From Novosphingobium rosa NBRC 15208 (lineage in GTDB: Bacteria > Pseudomonadota > Alphaproteobacteria > Sphingomonadales > Sphingomonadaceae), in the NCBI RefSeq assembly GCF_001598555.1, contig NZ_BCZE01000029.1, forward strand, positions 35,630-99,629: a DNA stretch of 64,000 nt, read 5' to 3'. How positions within the stretch are numbered: the stretch's first letter is position 1; each line of letters starts with the position of its first letter. Shown piece after piece: positions 52,107-60,250 of the stretch. The position numbers were made by a program, and so were the translations under genes. The notes under the pieces were generated by a model that ran no database searches, was not told where the DNA came from, and saw nothing but the letters and a program-made list of their open reading frames with translations.

Positions 52107-53309
52107 TCAGGCGATTTCGCGCGCCTGCGCCAGGCTTTCGAACATCGCCTGACGCAGCAGATAGGCGCGGCGCTTGTCGTCATCGGCCTTGAGCGCCAGC
52201 ATCGCCTGACGGCGGCGTTCATGCCCCTCGCCCGCACCGCCCTTGATGAAGGCCATGTTGTCAATGGTCTGGGTCTGGGTGAAGCTGTGAGTCACCGTGC
52301 GGCGCTGGCGGTCATACAGCTCCAGCGGCGCGCGATCGCCGGTGGCGATGGTGGTCTGCAGCTTGTCGAACAGGTTGAAGGCGTCGTGCACGCCCGAATT
52401 CATGCCGAAGCCGCCCAGCGGATTGTTGAGATGCGCGGCATCGCCCGCCAGCAGCACCCGGCCCCGCCCGAAGGATTTGGCGACGCGCTGATGCACCCGA
52501 TACAGCGTGCGATGCTGCGTGGAAACATCCAGATCCTCGCCCAGCAAGCGCTTGAAGATGCCGCTCTTCATCGCGTCGGAGCGCAGATAATCATCGCCCA
52601 TCGCCGCATCGGTGGGCACCAGCACGCGCCACACCGAAGGCACGCGCAGCAGCACCAGCCATTCATCCGGATCGGAGACATAGTTCACATAGGCCAGATT
52701 GGGCAGGTAATCGGCCAGCTCGATCTGGGTGGAAAGCGTCAGGAAACGCTCCTGATAGGTGAAGCCGTCGAAATCGATGCCCAGCCACTTGCGCACAATC
52801 GAATTGGCGCCATCGGCCCCGATCAGATAGTCGCAGCGCAGCTTCTCGATGCCGGTCATGGTCTCGAACGCCAGATCGACCCCGGCATCGTCCTGCTCGA
52901 AGGTGAGCAGGCGGCGCCCGAAGCGCATCTGGGCATTGCCATGCTTTTCCAGCCCGTCGGCCAGCGCGCGCGAAAGGTGATACTGCTCGCACTGGATGCG
53001 GAAGGGATAGCGGGTGACATCGGCGATTTCGGAAAGGTCGAAATCGATCACCTCGCCGCTGCGCCGGTCGCGCCAGTGATAGACCGGCGCCTTCAGCCCG
53101 CGATCGAGCAGCATCGGCGTGATGCCGATCGTGTCGAGCATTTCCAGCGTGGAAGGGTGGAAGGTGGAGGCGCGCAGATCCTGAGCGCAATCCCCACCGG
53201 CTTCAAAGATGATGACATCCTGCCCCGCCTGGGCCAGCAGCGTCGCCAGCACCGTGCCCACCGGGCCGGCTCCGACGATGGCGATCTGGCACCGTTCAAC
53301 CCCTGTCAT
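52107..53309 (-). CDS. FAD-dependent monooxygenase (PheA/TfdB/MhpA type)
   Basis: 400 residues. IAIVGAGPVGTVLATLLAQAG starts the FAD fold, CDYLIGADGANSIVRKWLG is the DG motif, and GRVLLAGDAAHLNNPLGGFGMNSGVHDAFNL the GD motif. It belongs to the larger phenol/3-hydroxyphenylpropionate hydroxylase branch, distinct from the salicylate-type protein at 31058. It hydroxylates an aromatic or activated ring with NAD(P)H and O2. It heads a two-gene leftward operon and has an island palindrome 77 bases upstream. Confidence 0.9.
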   Translation of the reverse strand: MTGVERCQIAIVGAGPVGTVLATLLAQAGQDVIIFEAGGDCAQDLRASTFHPSTLEMLDTIGITPMLLDRGLKAPVYHWRDRRSGEVIDFDLSEIADVTRYPFRIQCEQYHLSRALADGLEKHGNAQMRFGRRLLTFEQDDAGVDLAFETMTGIEKLRCDYLIGADGANSIVRKWLGIDFDGFTYQERFLTLSTQIELADYLPNLAYVNYVSDPDEWLVLLRVPSVWRVLVPTDAAMGDDYLRSDAMKSGIFKRLLGEDLDVSTQHRTLYRVHQRVAKSFGRGRVLLAGDAAHLNNPLGGFGMNSGVHDAFNLFDKLQTTIATGDRAPLELYDRQRRTVTHSFTQTQTIDNMAFIKGGAGEGHERRRQAMLALKADDDKRRAYLLRQAMFESLAQAREIA

Positions 53310-53385
53310 AGCGAATAGACTCCAAACTCTTGGCTGCCTGCGGTATGGACGCGAAGGCCAGCCGGGATGCGGGAACCGGCGGAAC

Positions 53386-53402
53386 TATCCGCCTTGCGGT
53401 GA
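53386..53402. promoter_or_regulatory. Island palindrome, TATCCG-CCTTG-CGGTGA
   Basis: Left arm perfect (ACTATCCG), right arm reduced to CGG. It is located 77 bases upstream of the FAD monooxygenase start, between two leftward genes, so it probably serves an internal promoter. Confidence 0.6.
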
Positions 53403-53444
53403 TCGGGCCGACAGGCCCGGCTGCGGTCAGTGGAGGGCCCGCGC

Positions 53445-54419
53445 TCAGGACGGCTTCTGGCTGTCGAGCCAGCGCGTCAGGTCGCGGGTGAAGAGATCGG
53501 GGTTCTCCCAGAAGGGAAAATGACCGAGGTTCGGATAGCGGATCAGCTGCACCGGCGCGTTGGCGAAGCGCTTGACCGAAGCGTCGGCGCTCTGGCTGAT
53601 GACCGTGTCATAGCTGCACCATTGCAGCAGCACCGGCACATGCACGGCGGCGGTTTCCCGCGCGATGATGTCGGTCTTGAACAGCTTCACATTGGCGGCC
53701 AGATAGGCCTTCTGGCGGGCATTGGCGCCGGGCAGATTGTCGGCGTCATAGATGCTGTCCACCATCCAGTCCTGCGGCTGGAAGCCGGGCGGCGTGGTGT
53801 CCTTCAGGATCGCGCGGTAAAAGGCATGCGAATGCCAGTCGGGCACCAGCTGGGTGTGGAACCACACCAGGGTCTGCATCCACAGCCCCACCTTGCGGGT
53901 CTGGCTGGGGCGTTCCAGCGGCAGCATGGAAAAAGCCATCGCCGTGGCATGACCGGGGAACTGGCGGTTGTATTCCAGCGCCACATTGGCGCCATTGCTG
54001 GTGGAGACCAGCGCGAATTTATCATGGCCCAGCGCCCGCATCAGCCCGTCCATCAGCTGGGCGGCGCGCGGGGTGGTCATGTCGCCCCTGGGATCGGGGC
54101 CCGACAGGCCATAGGGCGGCCAGTCGAAGCGGACGAGGCGATAGCGGTCCTTCATCCGCTCCACCACCAGATCCCATTCATGCATGTTGGCGATGCTGCC
54201 ATGCAGCAGCACGACCACCGGGGCACCCGGCTTCCCTTCCTCACGCACATGGAGCGGCACGCCGTCCACCGTGACGAAGCGCGAGGGCGCGGCGGCCCAG
54301 CGCGCCTTGGCCGTATCGAGGCCGGTCTGCAGGGCCCCCGCCCTCAGCGCCGCCACGCTTCCCCCCGCCAGAAGCGCCAGCGCTCCCAGCCCCCCCAGCG
54401 CGGCGCGCCACAGCTTCAT
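53445..54419 (-). CDS. Membrane-anchored alpha/beta hydrolase with intact catalytic triad
   Basis: 324 residues. An N-terminal hydrophobic helix (residues 5-25, rich in Ala/Gly/Leu) anchors or exports the protein. The hydrolase domain has VVVLLHGSIANMHEWDLV, FDWPPYGLSGPDP, the nucleophile elbow LVSTSNGANVA with Ser, and RYPNLGHFPFWENPD with the catalytic His. It is a paralogue of the secreted hydrolase at 60251. Its start overlaps the luciferase-like gene's stop (ATGA), making it the last gene of a leftward operon. An extracytoplasmic ester or amide hydrolysis step is likely. Confidence 0.85.
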   Translation of the reverse strand: MKLWRAALGGLGALALLAGGSVAALRAGALQTGLDTAKARWAAAPSRFVTVDGVPLHVREEGKPGAPVVVLLHGSIANMHEWDLVVERMKDRYRLVRFDWPPYGLSGPDPRGDMTTPRAAQLMDGLMRALGHDKFALVSTSNGANVALEYNRQFPGHATAMAFSMLPLERPSQTRKVGLWMQTLVWFHTQLVPDWHSHAFYRAILKDTTPPGFQPQDWMVDSIYDADNLPGANARQKAYLAANVKLFKTDIIARETAAVHVPVLLQWCSYDTVISQSADASVKRFANAPVQLIRYPNLGHFPFWENPDLFTRDLTRWLDSQKPS

Positions 54420-55645
54420 GCGGCCATCTCCGAAGGCAGGCGGGTGAGGCCCATGGTTTCACGCAAGGTGGTGCCGGGATAGGCCTTGCGCAGCGCGCCC
54501 CGCGCCTGAAGCAGCGGCACCACGCGCTCGACGAACATCTCCAGTTCCGAGGCCATGAAGGCCGGCTGAAGCGTGAAGCCGTCGCAGGCCCCCGCCTCGA
54601 CCCAGGCGATCATCATCTCGGCCATCTGCTCAGGCGTGCCACGGAAGATGTTGTGCCCGCGCGGCGTGCGGACAAAGCGCGAGGCGAAGGCGCCCAGAGT
54701 CACCCCCTGCGCCACCGGCTTTTCCAACGCGCGGGCGATGTCGGCGGCGGGCAGAATCGTTCCGGCGACGATGGCCTCGGCGGGGATCGGCCCGTCGGCG
54801 GGATAGGAGGTGATATCGAAGCCCAGCGATTCCGAGAGATATTCGATGCACAGCGCCTCATCGGCCAACGCCAGCAGCGCCTCGTCGCGGGCGATGGCCT
54901 CTTCGGGCGTATCGGCCAGCATGAAGGAGAGGCCCGGCATGATCTTCACGCCATCCGGGTCACGCCCGGCTTCGGCAATGCGGCGGCGCAGATCGCTGCG
55001 GAAGGCGATGCCATCCTCGATGGTGGCGGCGGGGCAGAAGATCGCCTCGGCGGTGCGGGCGGCGAAATCGCGCCCGTCATTCGACTGGCCCGCCTGCACA
55101 TAGACCGGACGCAACTGCGGCGAGGGGCCATGCTGCGCGTTCAGCCCATCCCAGAGCGCGCTGGTCTCAGCCACGGTCTGGGCGGCCAGACGATAGCGCA
55201 GGCTTTTTTCGGGCAGCTCGGTCTCGCCGAAATTGGGGGCGGTATCAGGGTGAGCGGTGGTGACGATGTTCCAGCCCGCGCGCCCGCCGCTGATGCGGTC
55301 CAGCGTGCCGAAGCGCTCGGCCAGCATCTCGGGCGTGTTGTAGGTGGTCGACACCGTCGCCACCAGACCGACATGCTGCGTGACCGAGGCCATCGCCGAA
55401 AGCAGGCTCATCGGATCGAGCGTGGGCATCGCCAGCCGCTGCGGCGTGCGGCCGCCCGCGCCGCGCGATTGCAGCTGGTCGCCAAAGACGATGGCGTCGA
55501 AGCAGCCACGCTCGGCGGTCTGGGCCACCTTGCGGTAATAGTCCATGGTGAAGACCCCGCGCGGATCGGCATCGGCATGGCGCCAGCCGCTGGGATAATG
55601 GCCGATGCCTTGCAGAAAGGCCCAGAGATGGATCGGCTTGGGCAT
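54416..55645 (-). CDS. Luciferase-like flavin monooxygenase (NtaA/SnaA/DszA type)
   Basis: 409 residues of the FMNH2-dependent oxygenase family: HLWAFLQGIGHYPSGWRH, FDAIVFGDQLQ, VATVSTTYNTPEMLAERFGTLDRISGGRAGWNIVT and PVYVQAGQSNDGRDFAARTAEAIF. NtaA-type enzymes oxygenate at N or S, cleaving nitrilotriacetate, dibenzothiophene sulfone or pristinamycin precursors. It needs a flavin reductase; the one at 20061 in the same putative regulon is the candidate. The start at 55645 has AAGGAG 8 bases upstream. A short paralogue is encoded immediately before it. Confidence 0.9.
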   Translation of the reverse strand: MPKPIHLWAFLQGIGHYPSGWRHADADPRGVFTMDYYRKVAQTAERGCFDAIVFGDQLQSRGAGGRTPQRLAMPTLDPMSLLSAMASVTQHVGLVATVSTTYNTPEMLAERFGTLDRISGGRAGWNIVTTAHPDTAPNFGETELPEKSLRYRLAAQTVAETSALWDGLNAQHGPSPQLRPVYVQAGQSNDGRDFAARTAEAIFCPAATIEDGIAFRSDLRRRIAEAGRDPDGVKIMPGLSFMLADTPEEAIARDEALLALADEALCIEYLSESLGFDITSYPADGPIPAEAIVAGTILPAADIARALEKPVAQGVTLGAFASRFVRTPRGHNIFRGTPEQMAEMMIAWVEAGACDGFTLQPAFMASELEMFVERVVPLLQARGALRKAYPGTTLRETMGLTRLPSEMAA

Positions 55646-56490
55646 CACAGGCTCTCCTTGACGGATGCGTTCACAGGCGCGGACAGGATTTCGGGCAAAG
55701 GCAGGCCCAGCCGCTGGCGCAGCGTGCCCGTGGCGTCGGGCGCGGGACTGGCCAGCGCGGCGAAACGCTCGGCAAAGCTCGACAATTCCGGCGAGGCGCC
55801 CGCCAGATCGACATGAATGCCGTCGATGTCGCCTTGCGCGAAAGCGTCGGCCAGCGCGCCCGGATCGTCGGTCAGGGTCACCCGGCGCAGCAGGCGGGCG
55901 GCGGCAGGGGCGCTCTGCCCCTCGGCGGCGATCGCCAGATCCACGCCCGGCACGGCGAAGGGCGAGGCCGCATCGACCACCAGCAGCGGGTGATCCTGCA
56001 GCGGACGCATGGCGTTGACCGGCCCTTGCGTCTTGTACCAGCGCCCTTCGTAATGGCTGGCGCGCACCTTATGCGTATCGAGATAATGGCCGCTGGCCTT
56101 GTCGATCACCAGCGTATCGGCGTCCCAGCCATCCCACAGGGCGCGGGTGGCCTGCACCAGATCAGCGATCTGCTCAGGCTCTTCGCCCTCGGCCACGGGG
56201 TTCCAGCCGAGCAACCCGCCCGCCAGATAATCCACCGCCGAAAGCGCGCGGGCGACATGAAAGGGATGGCCCAGCCGCGGCGGGATCACCGGCACCACGC
56301 CCATCCGCGTCAGGCGCGGGGCGGCCCAGGCGGCCAGCACCTGCGCGTCGAAAGGCACGGCGCCCGCACGGCCGAGCAGCAGCAGGTCAAGACCGGCGGC
56401 CTGCGCCTGATCGAGCACGGGGCCCGCCACGGCGGGATCGGCAAGCGCGGGATCGGCCAGCGAGGCGGACAGAAGAAAGCGTCTGGTCAT
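55645..56490 (-). CDS. Short luciferase-like (LLM) protein, probable companion subunit
   Basis: 281 residues, much shorter than its 409-residue neighbour. It retains barrel segments such as FHVARALSAVDYLAGGLLGWNPVAEGEEP, VQATRALWDGWDADTLVIDK and GRWYKTQGPVNAMRPLQDHPLLVVDAASPF, but lacks the N-terminal substrate/flavin segment with HWxPQ-like residues and much of the C-terminus. It overlaps both neighbours (ATGA upstream, TGATG downstream). It could be a non-catalytic beta subunit like bacterial luciferase, or a shortened but active enzyme. No frameshift is visible, so I do not call it a pseudogene. Confidence 0.7.
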   Translation of the reverse strand: MTRRFLLSASLADPALADPAVAGPVLDQAQAAGLDLLLLGRAGAVPFDAQVLAAWAAPRLTRMGVVPVIPPRLGHPFHVARALSAVDYLAGGLLGWNPVAEGEEPEQIADLVQATRALWDGWDADTLVIDKASGHYLDTHKVRASHYEGRWYKTQGPVNAMRPLQDHPLLVVDAASPFAVPGVDLAIAAEGQSAPAAARLLRRVTLTDDPGALADAFAQGDIDGIHVDLAGASPELSSFAERFAALASPAPDATGTLRQRLGLPLPEILSAPVNASVKESL

Positions 56491-57776
56491 ACAACAATCA
56501 CCGGTTCGTGAAGGGAATGGATGGGTTCGCAGCCGTCGGGCGTGATCAGCACGAGGTCTTCGCAATGCGCCGAACCACCGATGCCGCAATCGAGCACCGG
56601 GCAATCGACCGAGAGGATCATGCCGGCGCGCAGCTCGATATCGGGCTTGCGCCAGAAGCCGCCCGCATCCTCGCCCGGCTCGTCGGTATGGGCCAGACCC
56701 ACGCTGTGCGGGCCAAAACCGATGGTCACATCGTAGCCGGCCCTGGCCAGCGCCGCCTGCCCCAGCGCGACGATCTGCGAAAAGCGCAGGCCGGGCCTGA
56801 GCTGCTCACGCACCGCGCTCCAGGCGAAGGCCGCCGCCTCGGCGGCACGCGCCGCCGCAGGGGTGGGATCGCCGATAAAGACGGTGCGGGCGAAATCGCC
56901 GTGATAGTTCTGGAAATGGCTGACCGCATCGAGGAACAGCGCCTGCCCGTCGCGCAATTGCCCCGACAGCAGCTCGGAGGACGCCCGGTCGATGTTGAGG
57001 AACACCGCCGTATTGCCGCGCGCCGCGGCCTCGGCGCGATAGAGCGCATGCATCTCGCGATGGGTGGCCCCGGCGCGGGCGGCGCGGCCCACGGCGTTCA
57101 ACGCCTGAACATTGGCTTCGGCGGCGCGGGCCATCAGGGCGACTTCCAGATCGGATTTGATCAGGCGGATCTCGCGCAGGATGTTCTCCGCCGGGACGAC
57201 CCGCCCCGTATGGCCATGGCGCGCCAGCACGCCTGCCAGCACCGGATCGTCGACGCCGATCGCGCCGCCCCACAGGCCCATCTCTTTCACCGCGCCGACC
57301 AGCGCCGCCCCGGCATTGTTGAAGCCCTGCCGCTGCGCTCGCGCCGCCGCGCTGGCTTCGAAACGATGCGCCTCCAGCGGCGAGAGCGGAACATGGCCGC
57401 GATCGGGCAGGAGCGGCCCCTCGCCGCCCGGGCCGGGCTGATCGCTGTCCGACAGGTCGTCATAGAGCCAGCAGGGCATCGCGCCAGGCACGCGCCCATC
57501 GGCGAAGGTGTAAAAATGCAGGAAACGGCTGGTGACAAAGCCGATCTCGCCGCGCCGCGTCAGCAACGCAAAGGTGCCCGGCGGCTGGCCCAGACGGGTC
57601 CGCGCGATCTGGGGCCAATGGCCGGTGGCGTGAAAAACATGCACCGGCTGACCGATCACCAGACCGTCAAGCCCATGGCGCTCCATCACCGCCACCGCCT
57701 CGGCGCGGTTCATCGGCCCCTCGCGGCTGAGCCAGTCGAGCAGGGCATCATCGGGGAGAGGCGGGATCAAACTCAT
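56487..57776 (-). CDS. M24 (creatinase/prolidase-fold) family protein with an altered metal ligand
   Basis: 429 residues. An N-terminal creatinase-like domain (AEAVAVMERHGLDGLVIGQP) is followed by the pita-bread domain: ALFLDAVSHFQNYHGDFARTVFIGD (two Asp ligands), FGPHSVGLAHTDEPGED (His ligand), MILSVDCPVLDCGIGGSAHCEDLVLIT. The fourth ligand, normally Glu in the EPG/ENP segment, appears as Asp. Related non-peptidase members include creatinase and ectoine hydrolase DoeA, which cleave C-N bonds. It heads the leftward operon to 53445. C-N cleavage of a small cyclic or guanidino compound is more likely than dipeptide hydrolysis. Confidence 0.82.
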   Translation of the reverse strand: MSLIPPLPDDALLDWLSREGPMNRAEAVAVMERHGLDGLVIGQPVHVFHATGHWPQIARTRLGQPPGTFALLTRRGEIGFVTSRFLHFYTFADGRVPGAMPCWLYDDLSDSDQPGPGGEGPLLPDRGHVPLSPLEAHRFEASAAARAQRQGFNNAGAALVGAVKEMGLWGGAIGVDDPVLAGVLARHGHTGRVVPAENILREIRLIKSDLEVALMARAAEANVQALNAVGRAARAGATHREMHALYRAEAAARGNTAVFLNIDRASSELLSGQLRDGQALFLDAVSHFQNYHGDFARTVFIGDPTPAAARAAEAAAFAWSAVREQLRPGLRFSQIVALGQAALARAGYDVTIGFGPHSVGLAHTDEPGEDAGGFWRKPDIELRAGMILSVDCPVLDCGIGGSAHCEDLVLITPDGCEPIHSLHEPVIVV

Positions 57777-57826
57777 GTCCGCCTGATGGCACCGCCGGGG
57801 CGACCTGCAGCATGAGGCCTGCCAAC

Positions 57827-57843
57827 TATCCGCCTGTTGGTCA
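57827..57843. promoter_or_regulatory. Island palindrome, TATCCG-CCTGT-TGGTCA
   Basis: Left arm perfect and extended (CAACTATCCG as in the best site), right arm weak. It lies 51 bases from both the leftward M24 gene and the rightward GxHTG gene, so one site could serve both divergent operons. Confidence 0.6.
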
Positions 57844-57894
57844 GCCGGGCATTCGCGTGATGCGCGCGGGCGCGGGCCGGTAGCGTGGCGTTCC

Positions 57895-58770
57895 ATGACA
57901 AGCTCCACACCCGACACCATCCTGCCGATCGAACGCGCCTTCGTGCCGCTTGCCGAAGGGCAACTCCATCTGCGCCGCAGCGCAGACCAGTCCGGCGGCG
58001 CGCAGGCGCCGCTGCTGCTGCTGCATGCCTCGCCCGCATCCTCATGGTTCATGCAAGGGCTGATGCGCGCGCTGAACGCAGCCGGTCACAAGGGCGCGAT
58101 GATCGCGCCGGACACGCTGGGCAACGGCGATTCAGCCCCGCCCATCCAGGACAGGCCCGACATCGCCTATTTCGCCGAGTCGATGGCGCGCATGGCCGAT
58201 GCGCTGGGGCTGGAGCGGGTCGACCTCTATGGCACGCACACCGGCGCGCGCATCGCCTGCGAATTCGCCGCCCGCTTCCCGGATCGCACGCGGCGGCTGG
58301 TGCTGGACGGCATCACCGAATATCCCGCCGATCTGCGCGCGGAGGTCATCGCCCATTACGCCCCGCGCGTGGAGCCCGACGCCTATGGCCGCCACCTGAT
58401 CTGGGCCTTCAACTTCTGCCGCGATCAGGCGCTCTATTTCCCGCATTTCAAGCAGGATGGCGAGCATCGCCTGAATGTGCCCATGCCGAGCCCCGAGATC
58501 CTGCACCGCATCACGCTCGACGTGCTGAAAAGCTGGGACACCTATTCCAGGCCCTATATCGCAGCCTTCGAGTATGACGCCTTCACCCGCATGGCGCATG
58601 TGCAGGCGCCCACGCTGCTGCTCAAGCCCGAACAGGAGCTGGCGCTGCTCAACGCCTCGGTCGCCCGCGCGCTGCAGATTCTGACCAACGGGCGCGAGGC
58701 CAGCCTGCCGCCGGGCGATGCGGCCAAGGCGGGCTGCATCCATGCCTTCCTGAAGGAAGCCGCCCGATGA
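57895..58770 (+). CDS. Alpha/beta-hydrolase-fold protein with GTHTG in place of the nucleophile elbow
   Basis: 291 residues. PLLLLHASPASSWFM, IAPDTLGNGDSAPP and VDLYGTHTGARIACEFAARFP show the fold; the nucleophile position is His115. The C-terminus (SLPPGDAAKAGCIHAFLKE) has no obvious GH motif for the general-base histidine. It shares this pattern with the proteins at 40959 and 61357. Its start is divergent from the M24 gene, and its stop overlaps the transporter start (ATGA). A role in processing the transported substrate is likely, but classical ester hydrolysis is not. Confidence 0.82.
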   Translation: MTSSTPDTILPIERAFVPLAEGQLHLRRSADQSGGAQAPLLLLHASPASSWFMQGLMRALNAAGHKGAMIAPDTLGNGDSAPPIQDRPDIAYFAESMARMADALGLERVDLYGTHTGARIACEFAARFPDRTRRLVLDGITEYPADLRAEVIAHYAPRVEPDAYGRHLIWAFNFCRDQALYFPHFKQDGEHRLNVPMPSPEILHRITLDVLKSWDTYSRPYIAAFEYDAFTRMAHVQAPTLLLKPEQELALLNASVARALQILTNGREASLPPGDAAKAGCIHAFLKEAAR

Positions 58771-60161
58771 CCGCTCCCCTCACCAACAGCACCAGCGCCG
58801 AAAGGCTGAGCACCCGCATCTGCCTCTCTTTCGGTGTGGGCACGGTGGGCGTGTCGATCATGCTCAACGCCGTCACCTCCTATTATCCGGCCTTTCTCTC
58901 CACCGTGCTGGGCCAATCGCCCGAGGTGGCGGGCTATCTGATGATGGCCTCCAAGCTCTATGACGCGGTGGTCGATGTGCTGATCGGCACATGGAGCGAC
59001 GCCACACGCTCGCGCTGGGGCCGCCGCCGTCCCTTCCTGCTGGCGGGCGCCCTGTGTTCGGCGGTGGCCTTCTTCATGCTCTTCGCCCCGCCGGTGCTGA
59101 GCCAGACCGCGCTGATCCTCTATATGATCGCGGCGCAGATGCTCTATTCCACCGCCTATTCGCTGTTCAACGTGCCCTATATGGCGATGCCCGCCGAGCT
59201 GACTCACGGTTATCATGAACGCACGAGGCTGCTGTCCTTCCGCACGGTCTTCGTTTCCATCGGACAGTTGCTGGCGATGGCGGGCACGGCGGCGATCATC
59301 AGGCAGGGCGGTGGAAATGCCTCGGCCTATGCGATGATGGGGCTGGTGATGGCTCTGGTGATCGGCGGCGCGATGACCGCCACCGCGCTGGGCACGCCCG
59401 CCATCCATGGGCCTCTGACGGCCAGCCACAGCTCGCACCACCCGGAGCGGGCGAAAATCTGGCCGCAGCTGAAGCTGATGACCCGCAACCGGCCCTATAT
59501 GCTGCTGCTGGGGGCCAAGGTGTTCCAGTTTCTGGCCTTCGCCAGCATCGGCTCGACCGCGCTGCTCTATATGCTCAATGTGCTGGGCGTGGGCTACAGC
59601 GGGCAGATCTGGCTGGCAATCACGCAGAATGTGGTCTCCGCCGCCTCGATGCCGCTGTGGGTGCGGCTGGGCAAAAGGCTTGGCAAGCGCAACACCTATC
59701 TGGTGGGCGTGCTGCTGTTCTGCGCCGCCGCGCTCAGCTGGCTGCTGGCCCACAAGGGCATCGACACGCTCGGCCTGCTGTGGCGCGGGGTGATCAGCGG
59801 CGCAGGATCGGGCGCGCTGATCCTGATGTCGGTCTCGATGCTGAGCGACACCATGGCCTATGACCGGGCGCTGACCGGCCAATCGCGCGAGGGGCTGATG
59901 TCCAGCACGGTCGCGGTGATCGAGAAGGCCAGCTTTGCGCTGGGCGTGGCGCTGCTGGGAATCTTCCTGCGCGCTTTCCATTATGTGCCCACCGTGGGCG
60001 GCAAGCTCGTCACCCAGCCGCCCAGCGCGGTGCTGGCGCTGACCATGGGCTATGCCGTCATTCCCATGGCGATGTTCACCATCAACGGCATCTTCCTGTG
60101 GCTCTATGATCTGGACGAGACCAGGCTGGAGAAAGCCCGCGCCCACCGCGCGGCACTGTAA
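58767..60161 (+). CDS. MFS transporter of the glycoside-pentoside-hexuronide:cation symporter (GPH) type
   Basis: 464 residues with about 12 hydrophobic segments. The loop DVLIGTWSDATRSRWGRRRPFLLAGA is the GPH signature, as in MelB, with the related VNVPYMAMPAELT. GPH transporters usually co-import sugars, uronides or related compounds with Na+ or H+. It is coupled to the GxHTG gene by ATGA overlap. In this island it probably imports the growth substrate or a glycosylated form of it. Confidence 0.88.
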   Translation: MTAPLTNSTSAERLSTRICLSFGVGTVGVSIMLNAVTSYYPAFLSTVLGQSPEVAGYLMMASKLYDAVVDVLIGTWSDATRSRWGRRRPFLLAGALCSAVAFFMLFAPPVLSQTALILYMIAAQMLYSTAYSLFNVPYMAMPAELTHGYHERTRLLSFRTVFVSIGQLLAMAGTAAIIRQGGGNASAYAMMGLVMALVIGGAMTATALGTPAIHGPLTASHSSHHPERAKIWPQLKLMTRNRPYMLLLGAKVFQFLAFASIGSTALLYMLNVLGVGYSGQIWLAITQNVVSAASMPLWVRLGKRLGKRNTYLVGVLLFCAAALSWLLAHKGIDTLGLLWRGVISGAGSGALILMSVSMLSDTMAYDRALTGQSREGLMSSTVAVIEKASFALGVALLGIFLRAFHYVPTVGGKLVTQPPSAVLALTMGYAVIPMAMFTINGIFLWLYDLDETRLEKARAHRAAL

Positions 60162-60250
60162 ACGCCTCCTTCCTGCCATCGGGCATCCTGCGGGGTGACA
60201 GGGCGGCAGGATCGGGCGATGGTCCCCACCCTCTTGCGGAGAGATGTTCC

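Noticed and set aside
55645..56490. Calling the short luciferase-like gene a pseudogene
   Set aside because: The frame is open, codon use matches its neighbours, and both ends overlap adjacent genes in a way that suggests maintained translation.
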